DNA of 64,000 bases, taken from Streptomyces sp. B3I8 (GTDB taxonomy: Bacteria; Actinomycetota; Actinomycetes; Streptomycetales; Streptomycetaceae). This document shows, piece after piece, positions 33,593 to 41,714 of this stretch (position 1 is the stretch's first letter; every line of letters begins with the position of its first letter). The DNA is taken from contig NZ_JAUSYN010000002.1 in NCBI RefSeq assembly GCF_030816915.1, positions 1,215,501-1,279,500 of the forward strand, given 5' to 3'. The notes beneath the pieces are model-generated. The model was not told where the DNA came from and searched no databases. It saw only the letters and a list, made by a program, of their open reading frames with translations. The position numbers were made by a program, and so were the translations under genes.

Positions 33593-34577
33593 ATGGAGCA
33601 GAGGCATCTCGGCCGCACCGGTCTGCGTGTGTCCCGTATCGGGCTCGGCACCCTGACGTGGGGCCGCGGCACCGACGAGCACGACGCGGCGGATCTGTTG
33701 AAGGTGTTCTGGGAGGCGGGCGGCACCCTGGTGGACACCGCCGACGTCTACGGCGACGGCGAGGCCGAATACCTGCTCGGCCGGCTCACGGAAGGGCTCG
33801 TTCCCCGGCGCGACCTGGTCATCTCCACGAAGGCCGGCAGCGTCGCGGATCCCGAACGGCGGTCCGACGGCTCCCGCGGTCATCTGCTGCCCGCCCTGGA
33901 CGCCTCGCTCGCCCGGCTGGGCACGGACTACGTCGACGTGTGGCACGTGCACGCCTTCGACCCGTACACGCCGCTGGAGGAGACGCTCGGGGCACTCGAC
34001 CTGGCGGGTCAGCAGCGGGCGGGCGCGGTACGCGGGCGTGTCCGACTTCTGCGGCTGGCAACTGGCCAAGGCGGCGACCTGGCAGCTCGCCGCGCCGGGG
34101 GTGCGGACCCGGATCGGCAGTACGCAGATGGAGTACTCGCTGCTCCAGCGCGGCGTCGAGCGTGAGGTGCTGCCGGCCGCGCTGGACCTCGGGGTGGGGC
34201 TGCTGCCCTCCTCGCCGCTCGGCCGGGGCGTCCTGACCGGCAAGTACCGGGACGGCAACCCCCCCGGTTCGCGGGCTTCCTCGGAGCGTCTGGCCCCGTT
34301 CGTCGCGCCGTATCTGGACGACGCCGCGAGCCGCATCGTCGACGCGGTGCGCACGGCGGCGGACGGCCTGTCGGCGACGCCGCTCCAGGTGGCGCTCGCC
34401 TGGGTCCGGGACCGCCCCGGAGTGGTCGCCCCGATCGTCGGCGCGCGCACGGCGCAGCAGCTCACGGCGGCGTTGTCAGTGGAGACGCTTAGTCTTCCGG
34501 ACGAGATCTGCCGGGCGCTGGACGATGTGTCGGCCCCGGTGCACCGTTATCCCGATCACGACTGGAGCACGCTGTGA
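33593..34577 (+). pseudogene. Aldo/keto reductase, frameshifted near 34006
   Basis: The 5' part reads MEQRHLGRTGLRVSRIGLGT to ETLGALDLA. The expected continuation (YAGVSDFCGWQLAKA to DHDWSTL) is in another frame. Reading continues correctly if one G is removed from the GGG run at 34006-34008, giving a normal protein of about 327 residues with Asp, Tyr (DVYGDGE), Lys (STKAG) and His (WHVHAF) of the AKR active site. This is either a genuine one-base insertion or a sequencing error in a homopolymer. The stop overlaps the GTG of the next gene. The start may be ATG 33581 or 33593. Confidence 0.85.
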
Positions 34578-36895
34578 GCACGGACCCCGAGACCACGGAG
34601 ACGGCCGCGGATACGGCGGAGCCGGCGGACTCGGCCACGCCGGCCGGGTCGGTCGAGTCGGGCGACATGGGTGAGTCGGGCGAGTCCGCCGAGCCGGTCG
34701 GCGCGTCCGGGGGCGCGGAGGGCGCCGAGGGCTCGGCCGCGCGGTTGTCCGAAACCGAGGCCGAGCTGGAGGCGCAGCGGCTGGAGCGGGAGCGGATCGA
34801 GAAGCGGAAGGCCGCCAAGCGGGGCCCGGTGGAGAGCGGGGCCAAGCTCAGCGGCACGGCCGCGGACCTGCTGGCCGCCGTGCGGGCGGTGGAGAGCGGG
34901 GCCAAGCCGGTGGCCAGTGCGTTCAGCGAGCCGCCGCCGGCCCCGCGCAGGGCCGCGCCCGAGGCCGTACGGGAGCCCCGGCAGCCCGTGGCGCCGACGG
35001 CCGCCCCGGCGGCGGTACCGGTGCCGGACGGGGAGGCCGTCGCGGCGGTCCGGGCGGTGCTCGCCGAGGGGGGCGCCCCGGCCGCGCTGGCGCCGGGTGC
35101 CGCCGCCGCGCTCGGGGCGGGCGCCGAAGGACTGCTGCGCGAAGACCCCTGGCAACTGCTGCGCATGCCGGGCGTGCGGCCGGAGCAGGCCGACGGGTTC
35201 GCCCGCGCTCTGCTGGGCGCGGAGGCGGGGCCGGGCGACGAGCGGCGGGGCCGCGCGGTCACCGGGTGGCTGCTGGAACAGGCGGCGCTCGCCGGGCACA
35301 CGGCGCTGGAGCTGCCCGCGCTGCTCACCGCACTCGGGCGGTACGCGGTGCCGGATCCGGACGCCGCGGTGCGGGAGGCCCTCGCGGAGGGCGAGGCGCT
35401 GGTGTTCCAGGACGCCCTCGACCAGCCCAGCGGGGCCGCGCCGAAGCCCGCGGAGGGCGAGGCCGTCCGGGGGGAAGACGGCGGGGAGGGCGAGGAGACC
35501 GAGGAGGGGCGGGAACGTCCGGTACGTGTCCTGGTCGGACTCGAACGGTACGCGCTGGCCGAGGAGAGCCTGGCCGACGGTCTCGGCCGGATCGTGAACT
35601 CCGTGCCGAAGCAGGACGGGCCGGCCGAGGGCTGGGAGCGGGCGGCCGAGGCCGCGGGGCGGTCCGCGGCGGAGCTGATCCGGGCCGTCGCCGGGCACGG
35701 GCTGGTGCTGCACACCGGCGGGGAGGCCTCGCGGCAGGAGACGGCGGCGCTGCTGCGGGCGGCGTCGGAGCTGGGACTGCGGGCGTGGGGGGCGACGCAC
35801 GGTGCGGGCGGCCGTGAGCGCCTCGGCGCGCAGGTGGCCGGGGGCGGCGCGGTCGGTTCCGCCAGTCCCGCCGACTCTGCCGGTCCTTCCCGTTCCGCCG
35901 TCATGGGCGAACCGGTCGGCGGTTCCGCGGGTGACACGCGAAGTGGTGTGGTCACGGTGGCGGATCTGCTGTCCGGGGCGCCGGGCGGGCCGGGCCGGGA
36001 CGCCGAGGGGACGTTCGCCCTCGACCTGCTCGTGGTGCTGGACGCGCCGCAGCTCGACGTGGAGACGGCGGCGCTGCTGGTGGAGTCGATGCCGGACGGG
36101 GCGCGGCTGGTCCTCTCCGGTGACCCGGGGGTGCTGTGGTCGGCCGGGCCCGGGCGGGTCTTCGCGGACCTGCTGGCGGCGCGGATCTGTCCGCAGGTCG
36201 CCTCGCGCACCCCGGACCCCGGTCCGCTCGGCGAGCTGGTCTCGGGAATCGGCATCGGGGAGCTCAACCAGGTGGCGGCGCCCGGCAAGGAAGTGGTGAT
36301 CGTGCCGGTGCGGGACGCGGGAGAGGCGGTGCACCGGACCGTGCAACTGGTCGCGGACTCCGTGCCGCGCGCCATCGGCGTACCGCCCGAGGAGACGGTG
36401 GTCGTGACGCCGGGGCACGGCGGCGCGGTGGGGACGCGGGTGCTGAACGCCGCGCTGAAGGAGCGGCTCAACCCCGGGCCGGGTCGGTTCGACGGGTTCG
36501 ACCCCGGGGACCGGGTGGTCTACACGGCGGGGCCGGGACGGGCGGTGCCGGGCCGTGTCGTCGGCGCGGACACGGACGGGCTGCGGCTGGAGTGCGCGGG
36601 GCTGCCGGTGGCGGTGGACCGGGAGCGGGTGGAGCAGGTGGTACGGCACGGGTGGGCGCTGACCGCGCACCAGGCGGTCGGGGAACGGTGGCCGGCGGTG
36701 GTCGCGGTGCTGCCCGGGGACGCGGTGCCGGCGTTGTCGCGGCCGTGGGTGTACACGGCCTTCGGGCGGGCGGAGCGGCATCTGTCCGTGGTGCACGGGG
36801 TGGAGCAGGCGTTGCCGCGGGCGGTGGCGGAGGTCCCGGCCAAGCCGCGGACGACGAGGCTGGGGGTGTTGCTGGGGACGGGCGCCGAGCGCTGA
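34574..36895 (+). CDS. RecD2-like protein with degenerate ATPase motifs (helix-hairpin-helix protein)
   Basis: A 773-residue protein. Residues 1-150 are acidic and Pro/Ala-rich. About 155-255 match the RecD2 helix-hairpin-helix region (LLREDPWQLLRMPGVRPEQA, then AGHTALELPALL). The helicase body follows. Where Walker A should be, GLVLHTGGEASRQETAALL (377-395) lacks GKT. Walker B reads LLVVLDAPQLD (485-495), without the catalytic Glu. SGDPGVLWSAGPG matches motif III, and TAHQAVGERWPAVVAV and RPWVYTAFGRAERHLSVV match motifs V and VI. ATP hydrolysis is unlikely, while DNA or partner binding may be kept. GTG at 34574 overlaps the AKR stop (GTGA). Confidence 0.82.
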   Translation: MSTDPETTETAADTAEPADSATPAGSVESGDMGESGESAEPVGASGGAEGAEGSAARLSETEAELEAQRLERERIEKRKAAKRGPVESGAKLSGTAADLLAAVRAVESGAKPVASAFSEPPPAPRRAAPEAVREPRQPVAPTAAPAAVPVPDGEAVAAVRAVLAEGGAPAALAPGAAAALGAGAEGLLREDPWQLLRMPGVRPEQADGFARALLGAEAGPGDERRGRAVTGWLLEQAALAGHTALELPALLTALGRYAVPDPDAAVREALAEGEALVFQDALDQPSGAAPKPAEGEAVRGEDGGEGEETEEGRERPVRVLVGLERYALAEESLADGLGRIVNSVPKQDGPAEGWERAAEAAGRSAAELIRAVAGHGLVLHTGGEASRQETAALLRAASELGLRAWGATHGAGGRERLGAQVAGGGAVGSASPADSAGPSRSAVMGEPVGGSAGDTRSGVVTVADLLSGAPGGPGRDAEGTFALDLLVVLDAPQLDVETAALLVESMPDGARLVLSGDPGVLWSAGPGRVFADLLAARICPQVASRTPDPGPLGELVSGIGIGELNQVAAPGKEVVIVPVRDAGEAVHRTVQLVADSVPRAIGVPPEETVVVTPGHGGAVGTRVLNAALKERLNPGPGRFDGFDPGDRVVYTAGPGRAVPGRVVGADTDGLRLECAGLPVAVDRERVEQVVRHGWALTAHQAVGERWPAVVAVLPGDAVPALSRPWVYTAFGRAERHLSVVHGVEQALPRAVAEVPAKPRTTRLGVLLGTGAER

Positions 36896-36952
36896 GGACG
36901 CCGCAGGGGGCGCGCCCGCCGCCCCCTGCAAGGGGCGCTGTCGTCGCGCGCG

Positions 36953-36977
36953 GCGGAGCCGCGTATCGGCACAGCCC
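36953..36977 (+). repeat. 25-base intergenic repeat, copy 2
   Basis: Identical over 25 bases to 20789-20813, again in the 3' region of a plus-strand gene (here the RecD2-like gene). Confidence 0.7.
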
Positions 36978-36989
36978 GGCCCCGACGTC

Positions 36990-37021
36990 CGCCCCGGGCC
37001 CCCTACGGGGACGCCGGGGCG
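36990..37021. terminator. Hairpin between converging genes
   Basis: CGCCCCGG (36990-36997) pairs with CCGGGGCG (37014-37021) just before the stop of the minus-strand gene at 37030. The position suits a bidirectional terminator. Confidence 0.5.
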
Positions 37022-37029
37022 GGCGGGGG

Positions 37030-37659
37030 TCAGGGGAGGGGGGCCGGGGCGGGGTCGTCGTCCGGGTCGTCGTCGAAGACCGCGCTGATGTCGAAGCGGC
37101 AGACGACATGGGCGGCATCGGCCTGGTCGAAGGGCGAATCGAGCCATTCGCCGGGCTCGGGCGGGTCGTCGGTGGCGGTGACCCACAGGGTGGAGTCGCC
37201 CTCCTCCAGGCCGAACTCCTTGTGCCGGGAGGCGATCTCGTCGGGTTCGTACTCGCCGAAGAGGACACCGAGCGCGCCGTGCACCGTGCCCGACACCTCG
37301 TCGACGGGCTCCTCGGCGGCCTCGATCCGTTGCGCCTGCGCGAGCAGCCGCCGTGGTTCGGCCACGACGTAGTCGCGGCGGATCAGCACGCTGAGGGCGT
37401 TGGGCTCCTCCGGGCCCGCGTACGGCGGCATGTCCTCGGTGCCGGGGATCTCGAAGGGCGTGACCTCGTCGTAGCGGTCGTAGAGGAGTTCGTCGTACTG
37501 CTCGGCCGCGGCGGCCAGTTCGTTGAACGCTTCGTAGACGGCCGGGTCGTCCTCACCCGACCTGCGTTCGACCGCGGCCAGATGGCGGTCGAGCGCGGTC
37601 TTGACCGCCTCGGCGGCGGCGCGTACCTCGGCAGCGGTGGGCTGCACTGCATCAGACAT
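37030..37659 (-). CDS. Conserved acidic protein, function unknown
   Basis: A 209-residue cytoplasmic protein with no signal peptide or membrane segment. The N-terminal half is helical (PTAAEVRAAAEAVKTALDRH, then FNELAAAAEQYDELLYDRYD). The middle contains ALSVLIRRDYVVAEPRRLL and VHGALGVLFGEYEPDEIASR. The last 20 residues are Asp/Pro-rich. I do not recognise a catalytic motif. It diverges from the DUF5703 gene by 47 bp. Streptomyces genomes carry it in this position near the chaplins, from memory. ATG at 37659 is likely, though its binding site is weak. Confidence 0.78.
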   Translation of the reverse strand: MSDAVQPTAAEVRAAAEAVKTALDRHLAAVERRSGEDDPAVYEAFNELAAAAEQYDELLYDRYDEVTPFEIPGTEDMPPYAGPEEPNALSVLIRRDYVVAEPRRLLAQAQRIEAAEEPVDEVSGTVHGALGVLFGEYEPDEIASRHKEFGLEEGDSTLWVTATDDPPEPGEWLDSPFDQADAAHVVCRFDISAVFDDDPDDDPAPAPLP

Positions 37660-37706
37660 AGTGCAGACGCTATCCGTACCGGGCCCGTGCCCGCACAATA
37701 GATGCG

Positions 37707-37895
37707 ATGCCGGAATACGAATTTGTCGACGTGTACGTGCCGCGCGGGGTCTCCCGCAAGGAGGCGACGCGTCTGCTGACGGACCATGCCGAGTACGGAC
37801 ACTGGGAGTTGCACCGTCTGAGCCTCATGCGGGACGGCAGCCGCAGGGTGCGGTTGCGCCGGCGGATCATCCGCCAGGTACGGGCCACGTGGTGA
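37707..37895 (+). CDS. DUF5703 small basic protein
   Basis: A 62-residue protein starting MPEYEFVDVYVPRGVSRKEA. It has a conserved acidic/aromatic N-terminal half (LLTDHAEYGHWELHRLSLMR) and a very basic C-terminal half (SRRVRLRRRIIRQVRATW) that could bind nucleic acid. It is widely conserved in Streptomyces as DUF5703. No function is known. It diverges from the acidic 209-residue protein, and a shared promoter region of only 47 bp suggests joint control. Confidence 0.82.
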   Translation: MPEYEFVDVYVPRGVSRKEATRLLTDHAEYGHWELHRLSLMRDGSRRVRLRRRIIRQVRATW

Positions 37896-38039
37896 GCGGG
37901 GACGAGCGGCCTCGGGACGGACGGCGCCAGGACGGAGAACGGGCGGAACGCGGAGGGGACGGAGCGGCCGGGGCGGTCGGAGTGATCGGAGCGAGCACCG
38001 CTGTCGCGGGGCCCGCTCCGGTGTCCGTGCCGCGCGGTG

Positions 38040-38885
38040 TCAGCGCGCGCCCGCGCGGGACCGGCGGTAGAGCAGGGTGCCGCCCAGCAGTGCGGCGGCG
38101 CCGGCCGGGACCAGCAGACCGAGCGACTCACTGCCGGTGTGGGCGAGCTGCGCGTCGGCCACGGGCTGTGTGAGAGTGGACCGGGAGCCCGGGTGGTGGG
38201 CCTGCACCGCGCTGCCGCCGCCCGGCCGGGCCGGGGCGGGGGGCGTGAGGGCGGCGTCGCCGCCACCGGGCGTCGTGAGGTGGCCGTAGCCGGGCGGGGT
38301 GTGACGGTCCGGCGGGGCCGGGGTGTCGTGGCCGGGGGTGTTGACGCAGTCGTTGCCGGTGACCGGGTTGCCGAGGCCGCCGACGGTGACGTTGTTGCCG
38401 CAGACGTTCACGGGGACGTCGACGGGCACCTGGATGTGGTTGCCGGAGCCGACGCCGGGCGAGCCGCCGGTGTGCCCGTGGGCGCCGGAGCCACCGCCCG
38501 CGCCGTAGCCGCCGTCGCCACCGCCTGAGCGGTCGTCGTCGCCCGAGGCGCCGCGGTGACGTCCGTGGCCGCCGGCGTCTCCGTAGCCGCCGTGGTCGCC
38601 TCCGTGGTGTCCGCCGTGGCGGGCGCCGGTGTGGCTGCCGCCGCCCTGGTTGACGCAGGCGTTGCCGGCCGCCGGGTTGAGCAGTCCGATCACGTTCACG
38701 GTGTTGCCGCAGACGTTCACCGGCACGTTCACCGGCGCCTGCACCGAGTTGCCCGACAGCACGCCGGGAGAGTTCGACGCGGTGCCGTTGGCCGCCGAGT
38801 CGGCGTGGGCGTAGCCACCGGTGACGGCGAGTACGCCGGTCGCGGCGGCCACGGTCATCAGGCCCTTGCGGGTGACCTGTCGCAT
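38040..38885 (-). CDS. chpC: Long chaplin with two chaplin domains and sortase signal (ChpC-like)
   Basis: A 281-residue cell-wall-anchored hydrophobic protein used in aerial growth. A signal peptide (1-29, ending AHA) is followed by chaplin domain 1 (about 37-79; Cys59, Cys77), a Gly/His-rich linker (81-140), domain 2 (about 142-182; Cys162, Cys180), a Pro/Thr/Gly spacer, LAHTG (247-251), a membrane helix and the basic end YRRSRAGAR. LAHTG fits the LAXTG signal for class E sortases. The name ChpC follows from the adjacent chpH. By domains alone it could also be ChpA or ChpB. A sigma-BldN promoter is expected, but I could not assign one. Confidence 0.93.
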   Translation of the reverse strand: MRQVTRKGLMTVAAATGVLAVTGGYAHADSAANGTASNSPGVLSGNSVQAPVNVPVNVCGNTVNVIGLLNPAAGNACVNQGGGSHTGARHGGHHGGDHGGYGDAGGHGRHRGASGDDDRSGGGDGGYGAGGGSGAHGHTGGSPGVGSGNHIQVPVDVPVNVCGNNVTVGGLGNPVTGNDCVNTPGHDTPAPPDRHTPPGYGHLTTPGGGDAALTPPAPARPGGGSAVQAHHPGSRSTLTQPVADAQLAHTGSESLGLLVPAGAAALLGGTLLYRRSRAGAR

Positions 38886-39009
38886 TGCTGATTCCTGCTT
38901 TCGACCTTGTCCTGGTCCTGGTTGGTGGGAGGAACCGGTCGGCCCCGGGGTGCGCGGCGCGCGCCCCGGGGCCGACGGGCTCAGACCCTCGTGGAACGGG
39001 GCCGCGACG

Positions 39010-39243
39010 TCACTCGTTGACGCAGGTGTTCCCGAAAGCCGGGTTGAGCAGCCCGATGACGGAGACGGTGTTGCCGCAGACGTTCACCGGAACGTGCACG
39101 GGCACCTGGATGACGTTGCCGGAGACGACACCCGGGGAGTGCACGGCGGCACCCTGCGCCCCGGAGTCGGCGACGGCCAGACCGGCACCCGCGAGAACCA
39201 GGCCGCTCGTGGCGGCGGCAGCGGCGACAACCTTCTTGATCAT
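39010..39243 (-). CDS. chpH: Short chaplin ChpH
   Basis: A 77-residue secreted amphipathic protein that assembles into amyloid-like fibrils and lowers surface tension during aerial growth. The signal peptide MIKKVVAAAAATSGLVLAGA to AVA is followed by one chaplin domain: DSGAQGAAVHSPGVVSGNVI, then VPVNVCGNTVSVIGLLNPAF and GNTCVNE. Cys56 and Cys74 form the disulfide. GAGGAGGAACTA precedes the ATG at 39243. The 77-residue length matches the S. coelicolor protein. chpC starts 124 bp downstream. Confidence 0.95.
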   Translation of the reverse strand: MIKKVVAAAAATSGLVLAGAGLAVADSGAQGAAVHSPGVVSGNVIQVPVHVPVNVCGNTVSVIGLLNPAFGNTCVNE

Positions 39244-39322
39244 TAGTTCCTCCTCGTTCACAAACCCGTTGGCAAAAGCGATCCAGACCTCGGGTCGCGG
39301 TACCTGTAACGAGGAGGGCCCA

Positions 39323-39364
39323 ATGAGGCTACGAGCTTATGGTCGCATTCACCCGTCCCGGTGA
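39323..39364 (+). CDS. Possible 13-residue micro-ORF with a strong ribosome site
   Basis: GAGGAGG (39311-39317) is followed after 5 bases by ATG and the short frame MRLRAYGRIHPSR, then TGA. The stretch lies antisense to the chpH leader. No gene follows on the plus strand before 41 kb, so a leader-peptide role has no obvious target. It may instead be a small peptide gene or chance. I do not recognise the peptide. Confidence 0.3.
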   Translation: MRLRAYGRIHPSR

Positions 39365-39428
39365 TCTCCGTACGCGCACTCGATTCAAGGCTTGACTCAG
39401 GACCTGGAGACGCCGCGAAAGGGGGAGT

Positions 39429-40754
39429 TCAGGAGGCGTCCAGGAAGCGGTCGAGCACACGTACGCCGAACTGCAGCGCGTCCACCGGCACCCGCTCGTC
39501 GACGCCGTGGAACATGCCGGCGAAGTCCAGCTCCGGCGGCAGCTTGAGCGGGGCGAACCCGAAGCAGCGGATGCCGAGATCGTCGAAGGACTTGGCGTCG
39601 GTGCCGCCGGAGAGCATGTACGGCACCGCGCGGGCGATCGGGTCCTCGGCGACGAGCGCGGTCTGCATCGCCTCGACCAGCGCGCCGTCGAAGGTGGTCT
39701 CCACGGCCTTGTCGGCGTGCACGTCCTCGCGCCGCACGCGCGGGCCGAGGAGACGGTCGACATCGGCGAGGAACTCCTCCTCATGGCCCGGCAGGAACCG
39801 TCCGTCGACGTACGCGGTGGCCTGGCCGGGGATGACGTTGACCTTGTAACCGGCGCCGAGCTGGGTGGGGTTGGCGGTGTTGCGCAGGGTCGCGCCGATC
39901 AGCTTGGCGATGCCGCCGAGCCGGTTGATCGTCGTCTCCATGTCCTCGGGGTCGAGTTCGAGGCCGAGGGCGTCGCCGAGTTCGTCGAGGAAGTGCCGGG
40001 TGGTCTTGGTGACGCGGACCGGGAACTCGTGCCGGCCGAGCCGGGCGATCGCCTCGGACAGCTCGGTGATGGCGTTGTCCTTGTGGATCATCGAGCCGTG
40101 GCCGGCGGTGCCGTCCACCGTCAGCTTCATCCAGTGCATGCCCTTCTCGGCGGTCTCCACCAGGTAGAGCCGGAGCTGCTCGTTGACCGAGAAGGAGAAG
40201 CCGCCGACCTCGCCGATCGCCTCGGTGACGCCCTCGAAGAGGTCCGGGTGGTTGTCGACGAGGTGCCGGGCGCCCCAGGTGCCGCCGGCCTCCTCGTCGG
40301 CGAGGAAGGCCAGCACGATGTCGCGCGGCGGCCGGCGTCCGCTGCGCAGCCGGTCGCGGACGACCGCGAGGGTCATGGCGTCCATGTCCTTCATGTCCAC
40401 CGCGCCTCTGCCCCACACGCATCCGTCGGCGATCTCGCCGGAGAACGGGTCGTGGGTCCAGTCCGCCGCGTTGGCCGGTACGACGTCGGTGTGGCCGTGG
40501 ATCAGCAGCGCGGGGCGGGAGGGGTCCTCGCCCTGGATGCGGGCCACGGTGGAGGCCCGGCCCTTGTGCGACTCGATGATCCGCGGTTCGAGCCCGACCT
40601 CGGCGAGCTTCTCGGCGACGTACTCGGCCGCCTTCCGCTCGCCGGGGCCGGAGTGGTCGCCGTAGTTGCTGGTGTCGATCCGGATCAGATCCCGGCAGAG
40701 GTCGACGACCTCGTCCTCGCCCCTGACGGTCCCGGCCGTGCCCGTGTCGCTCAC
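39429..40754 (-). CDS. M20/M28-type metallopeptidase (ArgE/DapE/CPG2 family)
   Basis: A 441-residue zinc amidohydrolase. Metal ligands are visible in order: LLIHGHTDVVPA (His), WGRGAVDMKD (bridging Asp), FLADEEAGGTWGA (catalytic Glu plus ligand Glu) and the C-terminal FAGMFHGVDERVPVDALQFG (His). The dimerisation domain lies about 200-320 and contains GTAGHGSMIHKDNAI. Substrates in this family are N-acyl amino acids or dipeptides. Which one applies cannot be read. GTG at 40754 has GGGAGGAAGC upstream. The gene is transcribed toward the chaplins, with nothing to suggest an operon. Confidence 0.92.
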   Translation of the reverse strand: MSDTGTAGTVRGEDEVVDLCRDLIRIDTSNYGDHSGPGERKAAEYVAEKLAEVGLEPRIIESHKGRASTVARIQGEDPSRPALLIHGHTDVVPANAADWTHDPFSGEIADGCVWGRGAVDMKDMDAMTLAVVRDRLRSGRRPPRDIVLAFLADEEAGGTWGARHLVDNHPDLFEGVTEAIGEVGGFSFSVNEQLRLYLVETAEKGMHWMKLTVDGTAGHGSMIHKDNAITELSEAIARLGRHEFPVRVTKTTRHFLDELGDALGLELDPEDMETTINRLGGIAKLIGATLRNTANPTQLGAGYKVNVIPGQATAYVDGRFLPGHEEEFLADVDRLLGPRVRREDVHADKAVETTFDGALVEAMQTALVAEDPIARAVPYMLSGGTDAKSFDDLGIRCFGFAPLKLPPELDFAGMFHGVDERVPVDALQFGVRVLDRFLDAS

Positions 40755-41106
40755 GCTGCTTCCTCCCATCGTCCCCGCCGCTGGGTCGCAGCCGTCGGGT
40801 GCCTGGTGCTGGTCCCTGCCATCCTGCCCCCGACCCGGGCCGGGCCCCAAGGCCGCGCCCGGCCCGTCACACGCCGTTCACCGGGAGCGACGGGGAGACG
40901 GCGACGGTGGGAGCGGGAGCGGGAGTGGGCGCGGACGCGGGGGCGACCGCGGGGCGGGGTGGGGCGTGATCGGAGGGTGCGGGTGGAAGGTGATCGGGGG
41001 CGATCGGGGATGATCCGGGGCTGGTCGGGGGGTGATCGGGGGCCTCGGAAAGTTTGGTAATGTTTCCTCTGTCGCCGCGGGGGAAACCCGGCGCGACAGA
41101 CACCTT
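40755..41106. other. 352-bp gap before tRNA-Leu; G-rich short repeats
   Basis: From about 40880 the plus strand is G-rich (GGGAGCGGGAGCGGGAGTGG) and carries repeated GTGATCGGGGG words (40990-41000, 41032-41042) with GATC-G4 variants between them. TAATGT at 41058-41063 could be the -10 of the tRNA promoter. I see no gene. Confidence 0.4.
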
Positions 41107-41191
41107 GTCCGGGTGGCGGAATGGCAGACGCGCTAGCTTGAGGTGCTAGTGCCCTTTATCGGGCGTGGGGGTTCAAGTCCCCCCTCGGACA
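41107..41191 (+). tRNA. tRNA-Leu (anticodon GAG)
   Basis: GTCCGGG (41107-41113) pairs with CTCGGAC (41184-41190) as acceptor stem. The anticodon stem is CTAGC/GCTAG around loop TTGAGGT, giving anticodon GAG for CUC/CUU leucine codons. A long variable arm (TGCCCTTTATCGGGCG) marks a class II tRNA. The T-arm is GGGGG-TTCAAGT-CCCCC. The discriminator is A, and the genomic tail reads CCT, so the full CCA end is added after transcription. Confidence 0.95.
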
Positions 41192-41256
41192 CCTTGCGGA
41201 CCCCTGGTCGGCCTTCGGCCGCCGGGGGTCCTCTTCGTTTCCAGGAGGTTTCCTCG

Positions 41257-41643
41257 ATGACCGACCGGTCCGGCGTGGACCCGTGCCCCTGCGGGAGCGG
41301 CGGGACGTACGCGGAGTGCTGTGAGCGGTACGTCTCCGGGGCGGTCGCGGCACCGACCGCCGAGGCGCTGATGCGTTCCCGCTACAGCGCCTTCGTGGTG
41401 TGCGACGAGGCGCATCTGCTGCGTACCTGGCACCCGCGGACCCGGCCGCCGCGCGTCGAGCCCGACCCGCGGACCCGGTGGACCGGCCTGGAGGTGCTGG
41501 GGGTGACGGGCGGCTCGGCCTTCCACACCACCGGGACCGTGACGTTCCGCGCCTCCTACCGGGGCGGGTCGCTGCACGAACGGAGCCGGTTCGAGCGGGT
41601 CGGCGGGGCCTGGGCGTACGTCGACGGGGACTTCCTCGGCTGA
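41257..41643 (+). CDS. SEC-C/YchJ-family zinc-binding protein
   Basis: A 128-residue protein. The N-terminal PCPCGSGGTYAECCERYVSG is the SEC-C-like zinc motif (C-x-C, CC), and EALMRSRYSAFVVCDEAHLL is the conserved YchJ segment. The rest is an NTF2-like cone: WTGLEVLGVTGGSAFHTTGT, FRASYRGGSLHERSRFERVG and YVDGDF. The function of YchJ proteins is unknown. ATG at 41257 follows CCAGGAGG. It lies 65 bp after tRNA-Leu and may share its transcript. Confidence 0.9.
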   Translation: MTDRSGVDPCPCGSGGTYAECCERYVSGAVAAPTAEALMRSRYSAFVVCDEAHLLRTWHPRTRPPRVEPDPRTRWTGLEVLGVTGGSAFHTTGTVTFRASYRGGSLHERSRFERVGGAWAYVDGDFLG

Positions 41644-41714
41644 CGGGGGACTTCCCTCGGCCGGTGAAGGGCATCCGCGGCCGACGGGGACTTCCTCGGC
41701 GGGGTCCCGCGCAC

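Noticed and set aside
39244..39428. A sigma-BldN promoter for chpH
   Set aside because: I recognise CGTTAC-like and AACGGG words, but no pair with the right sequence and spacing that I would defend.
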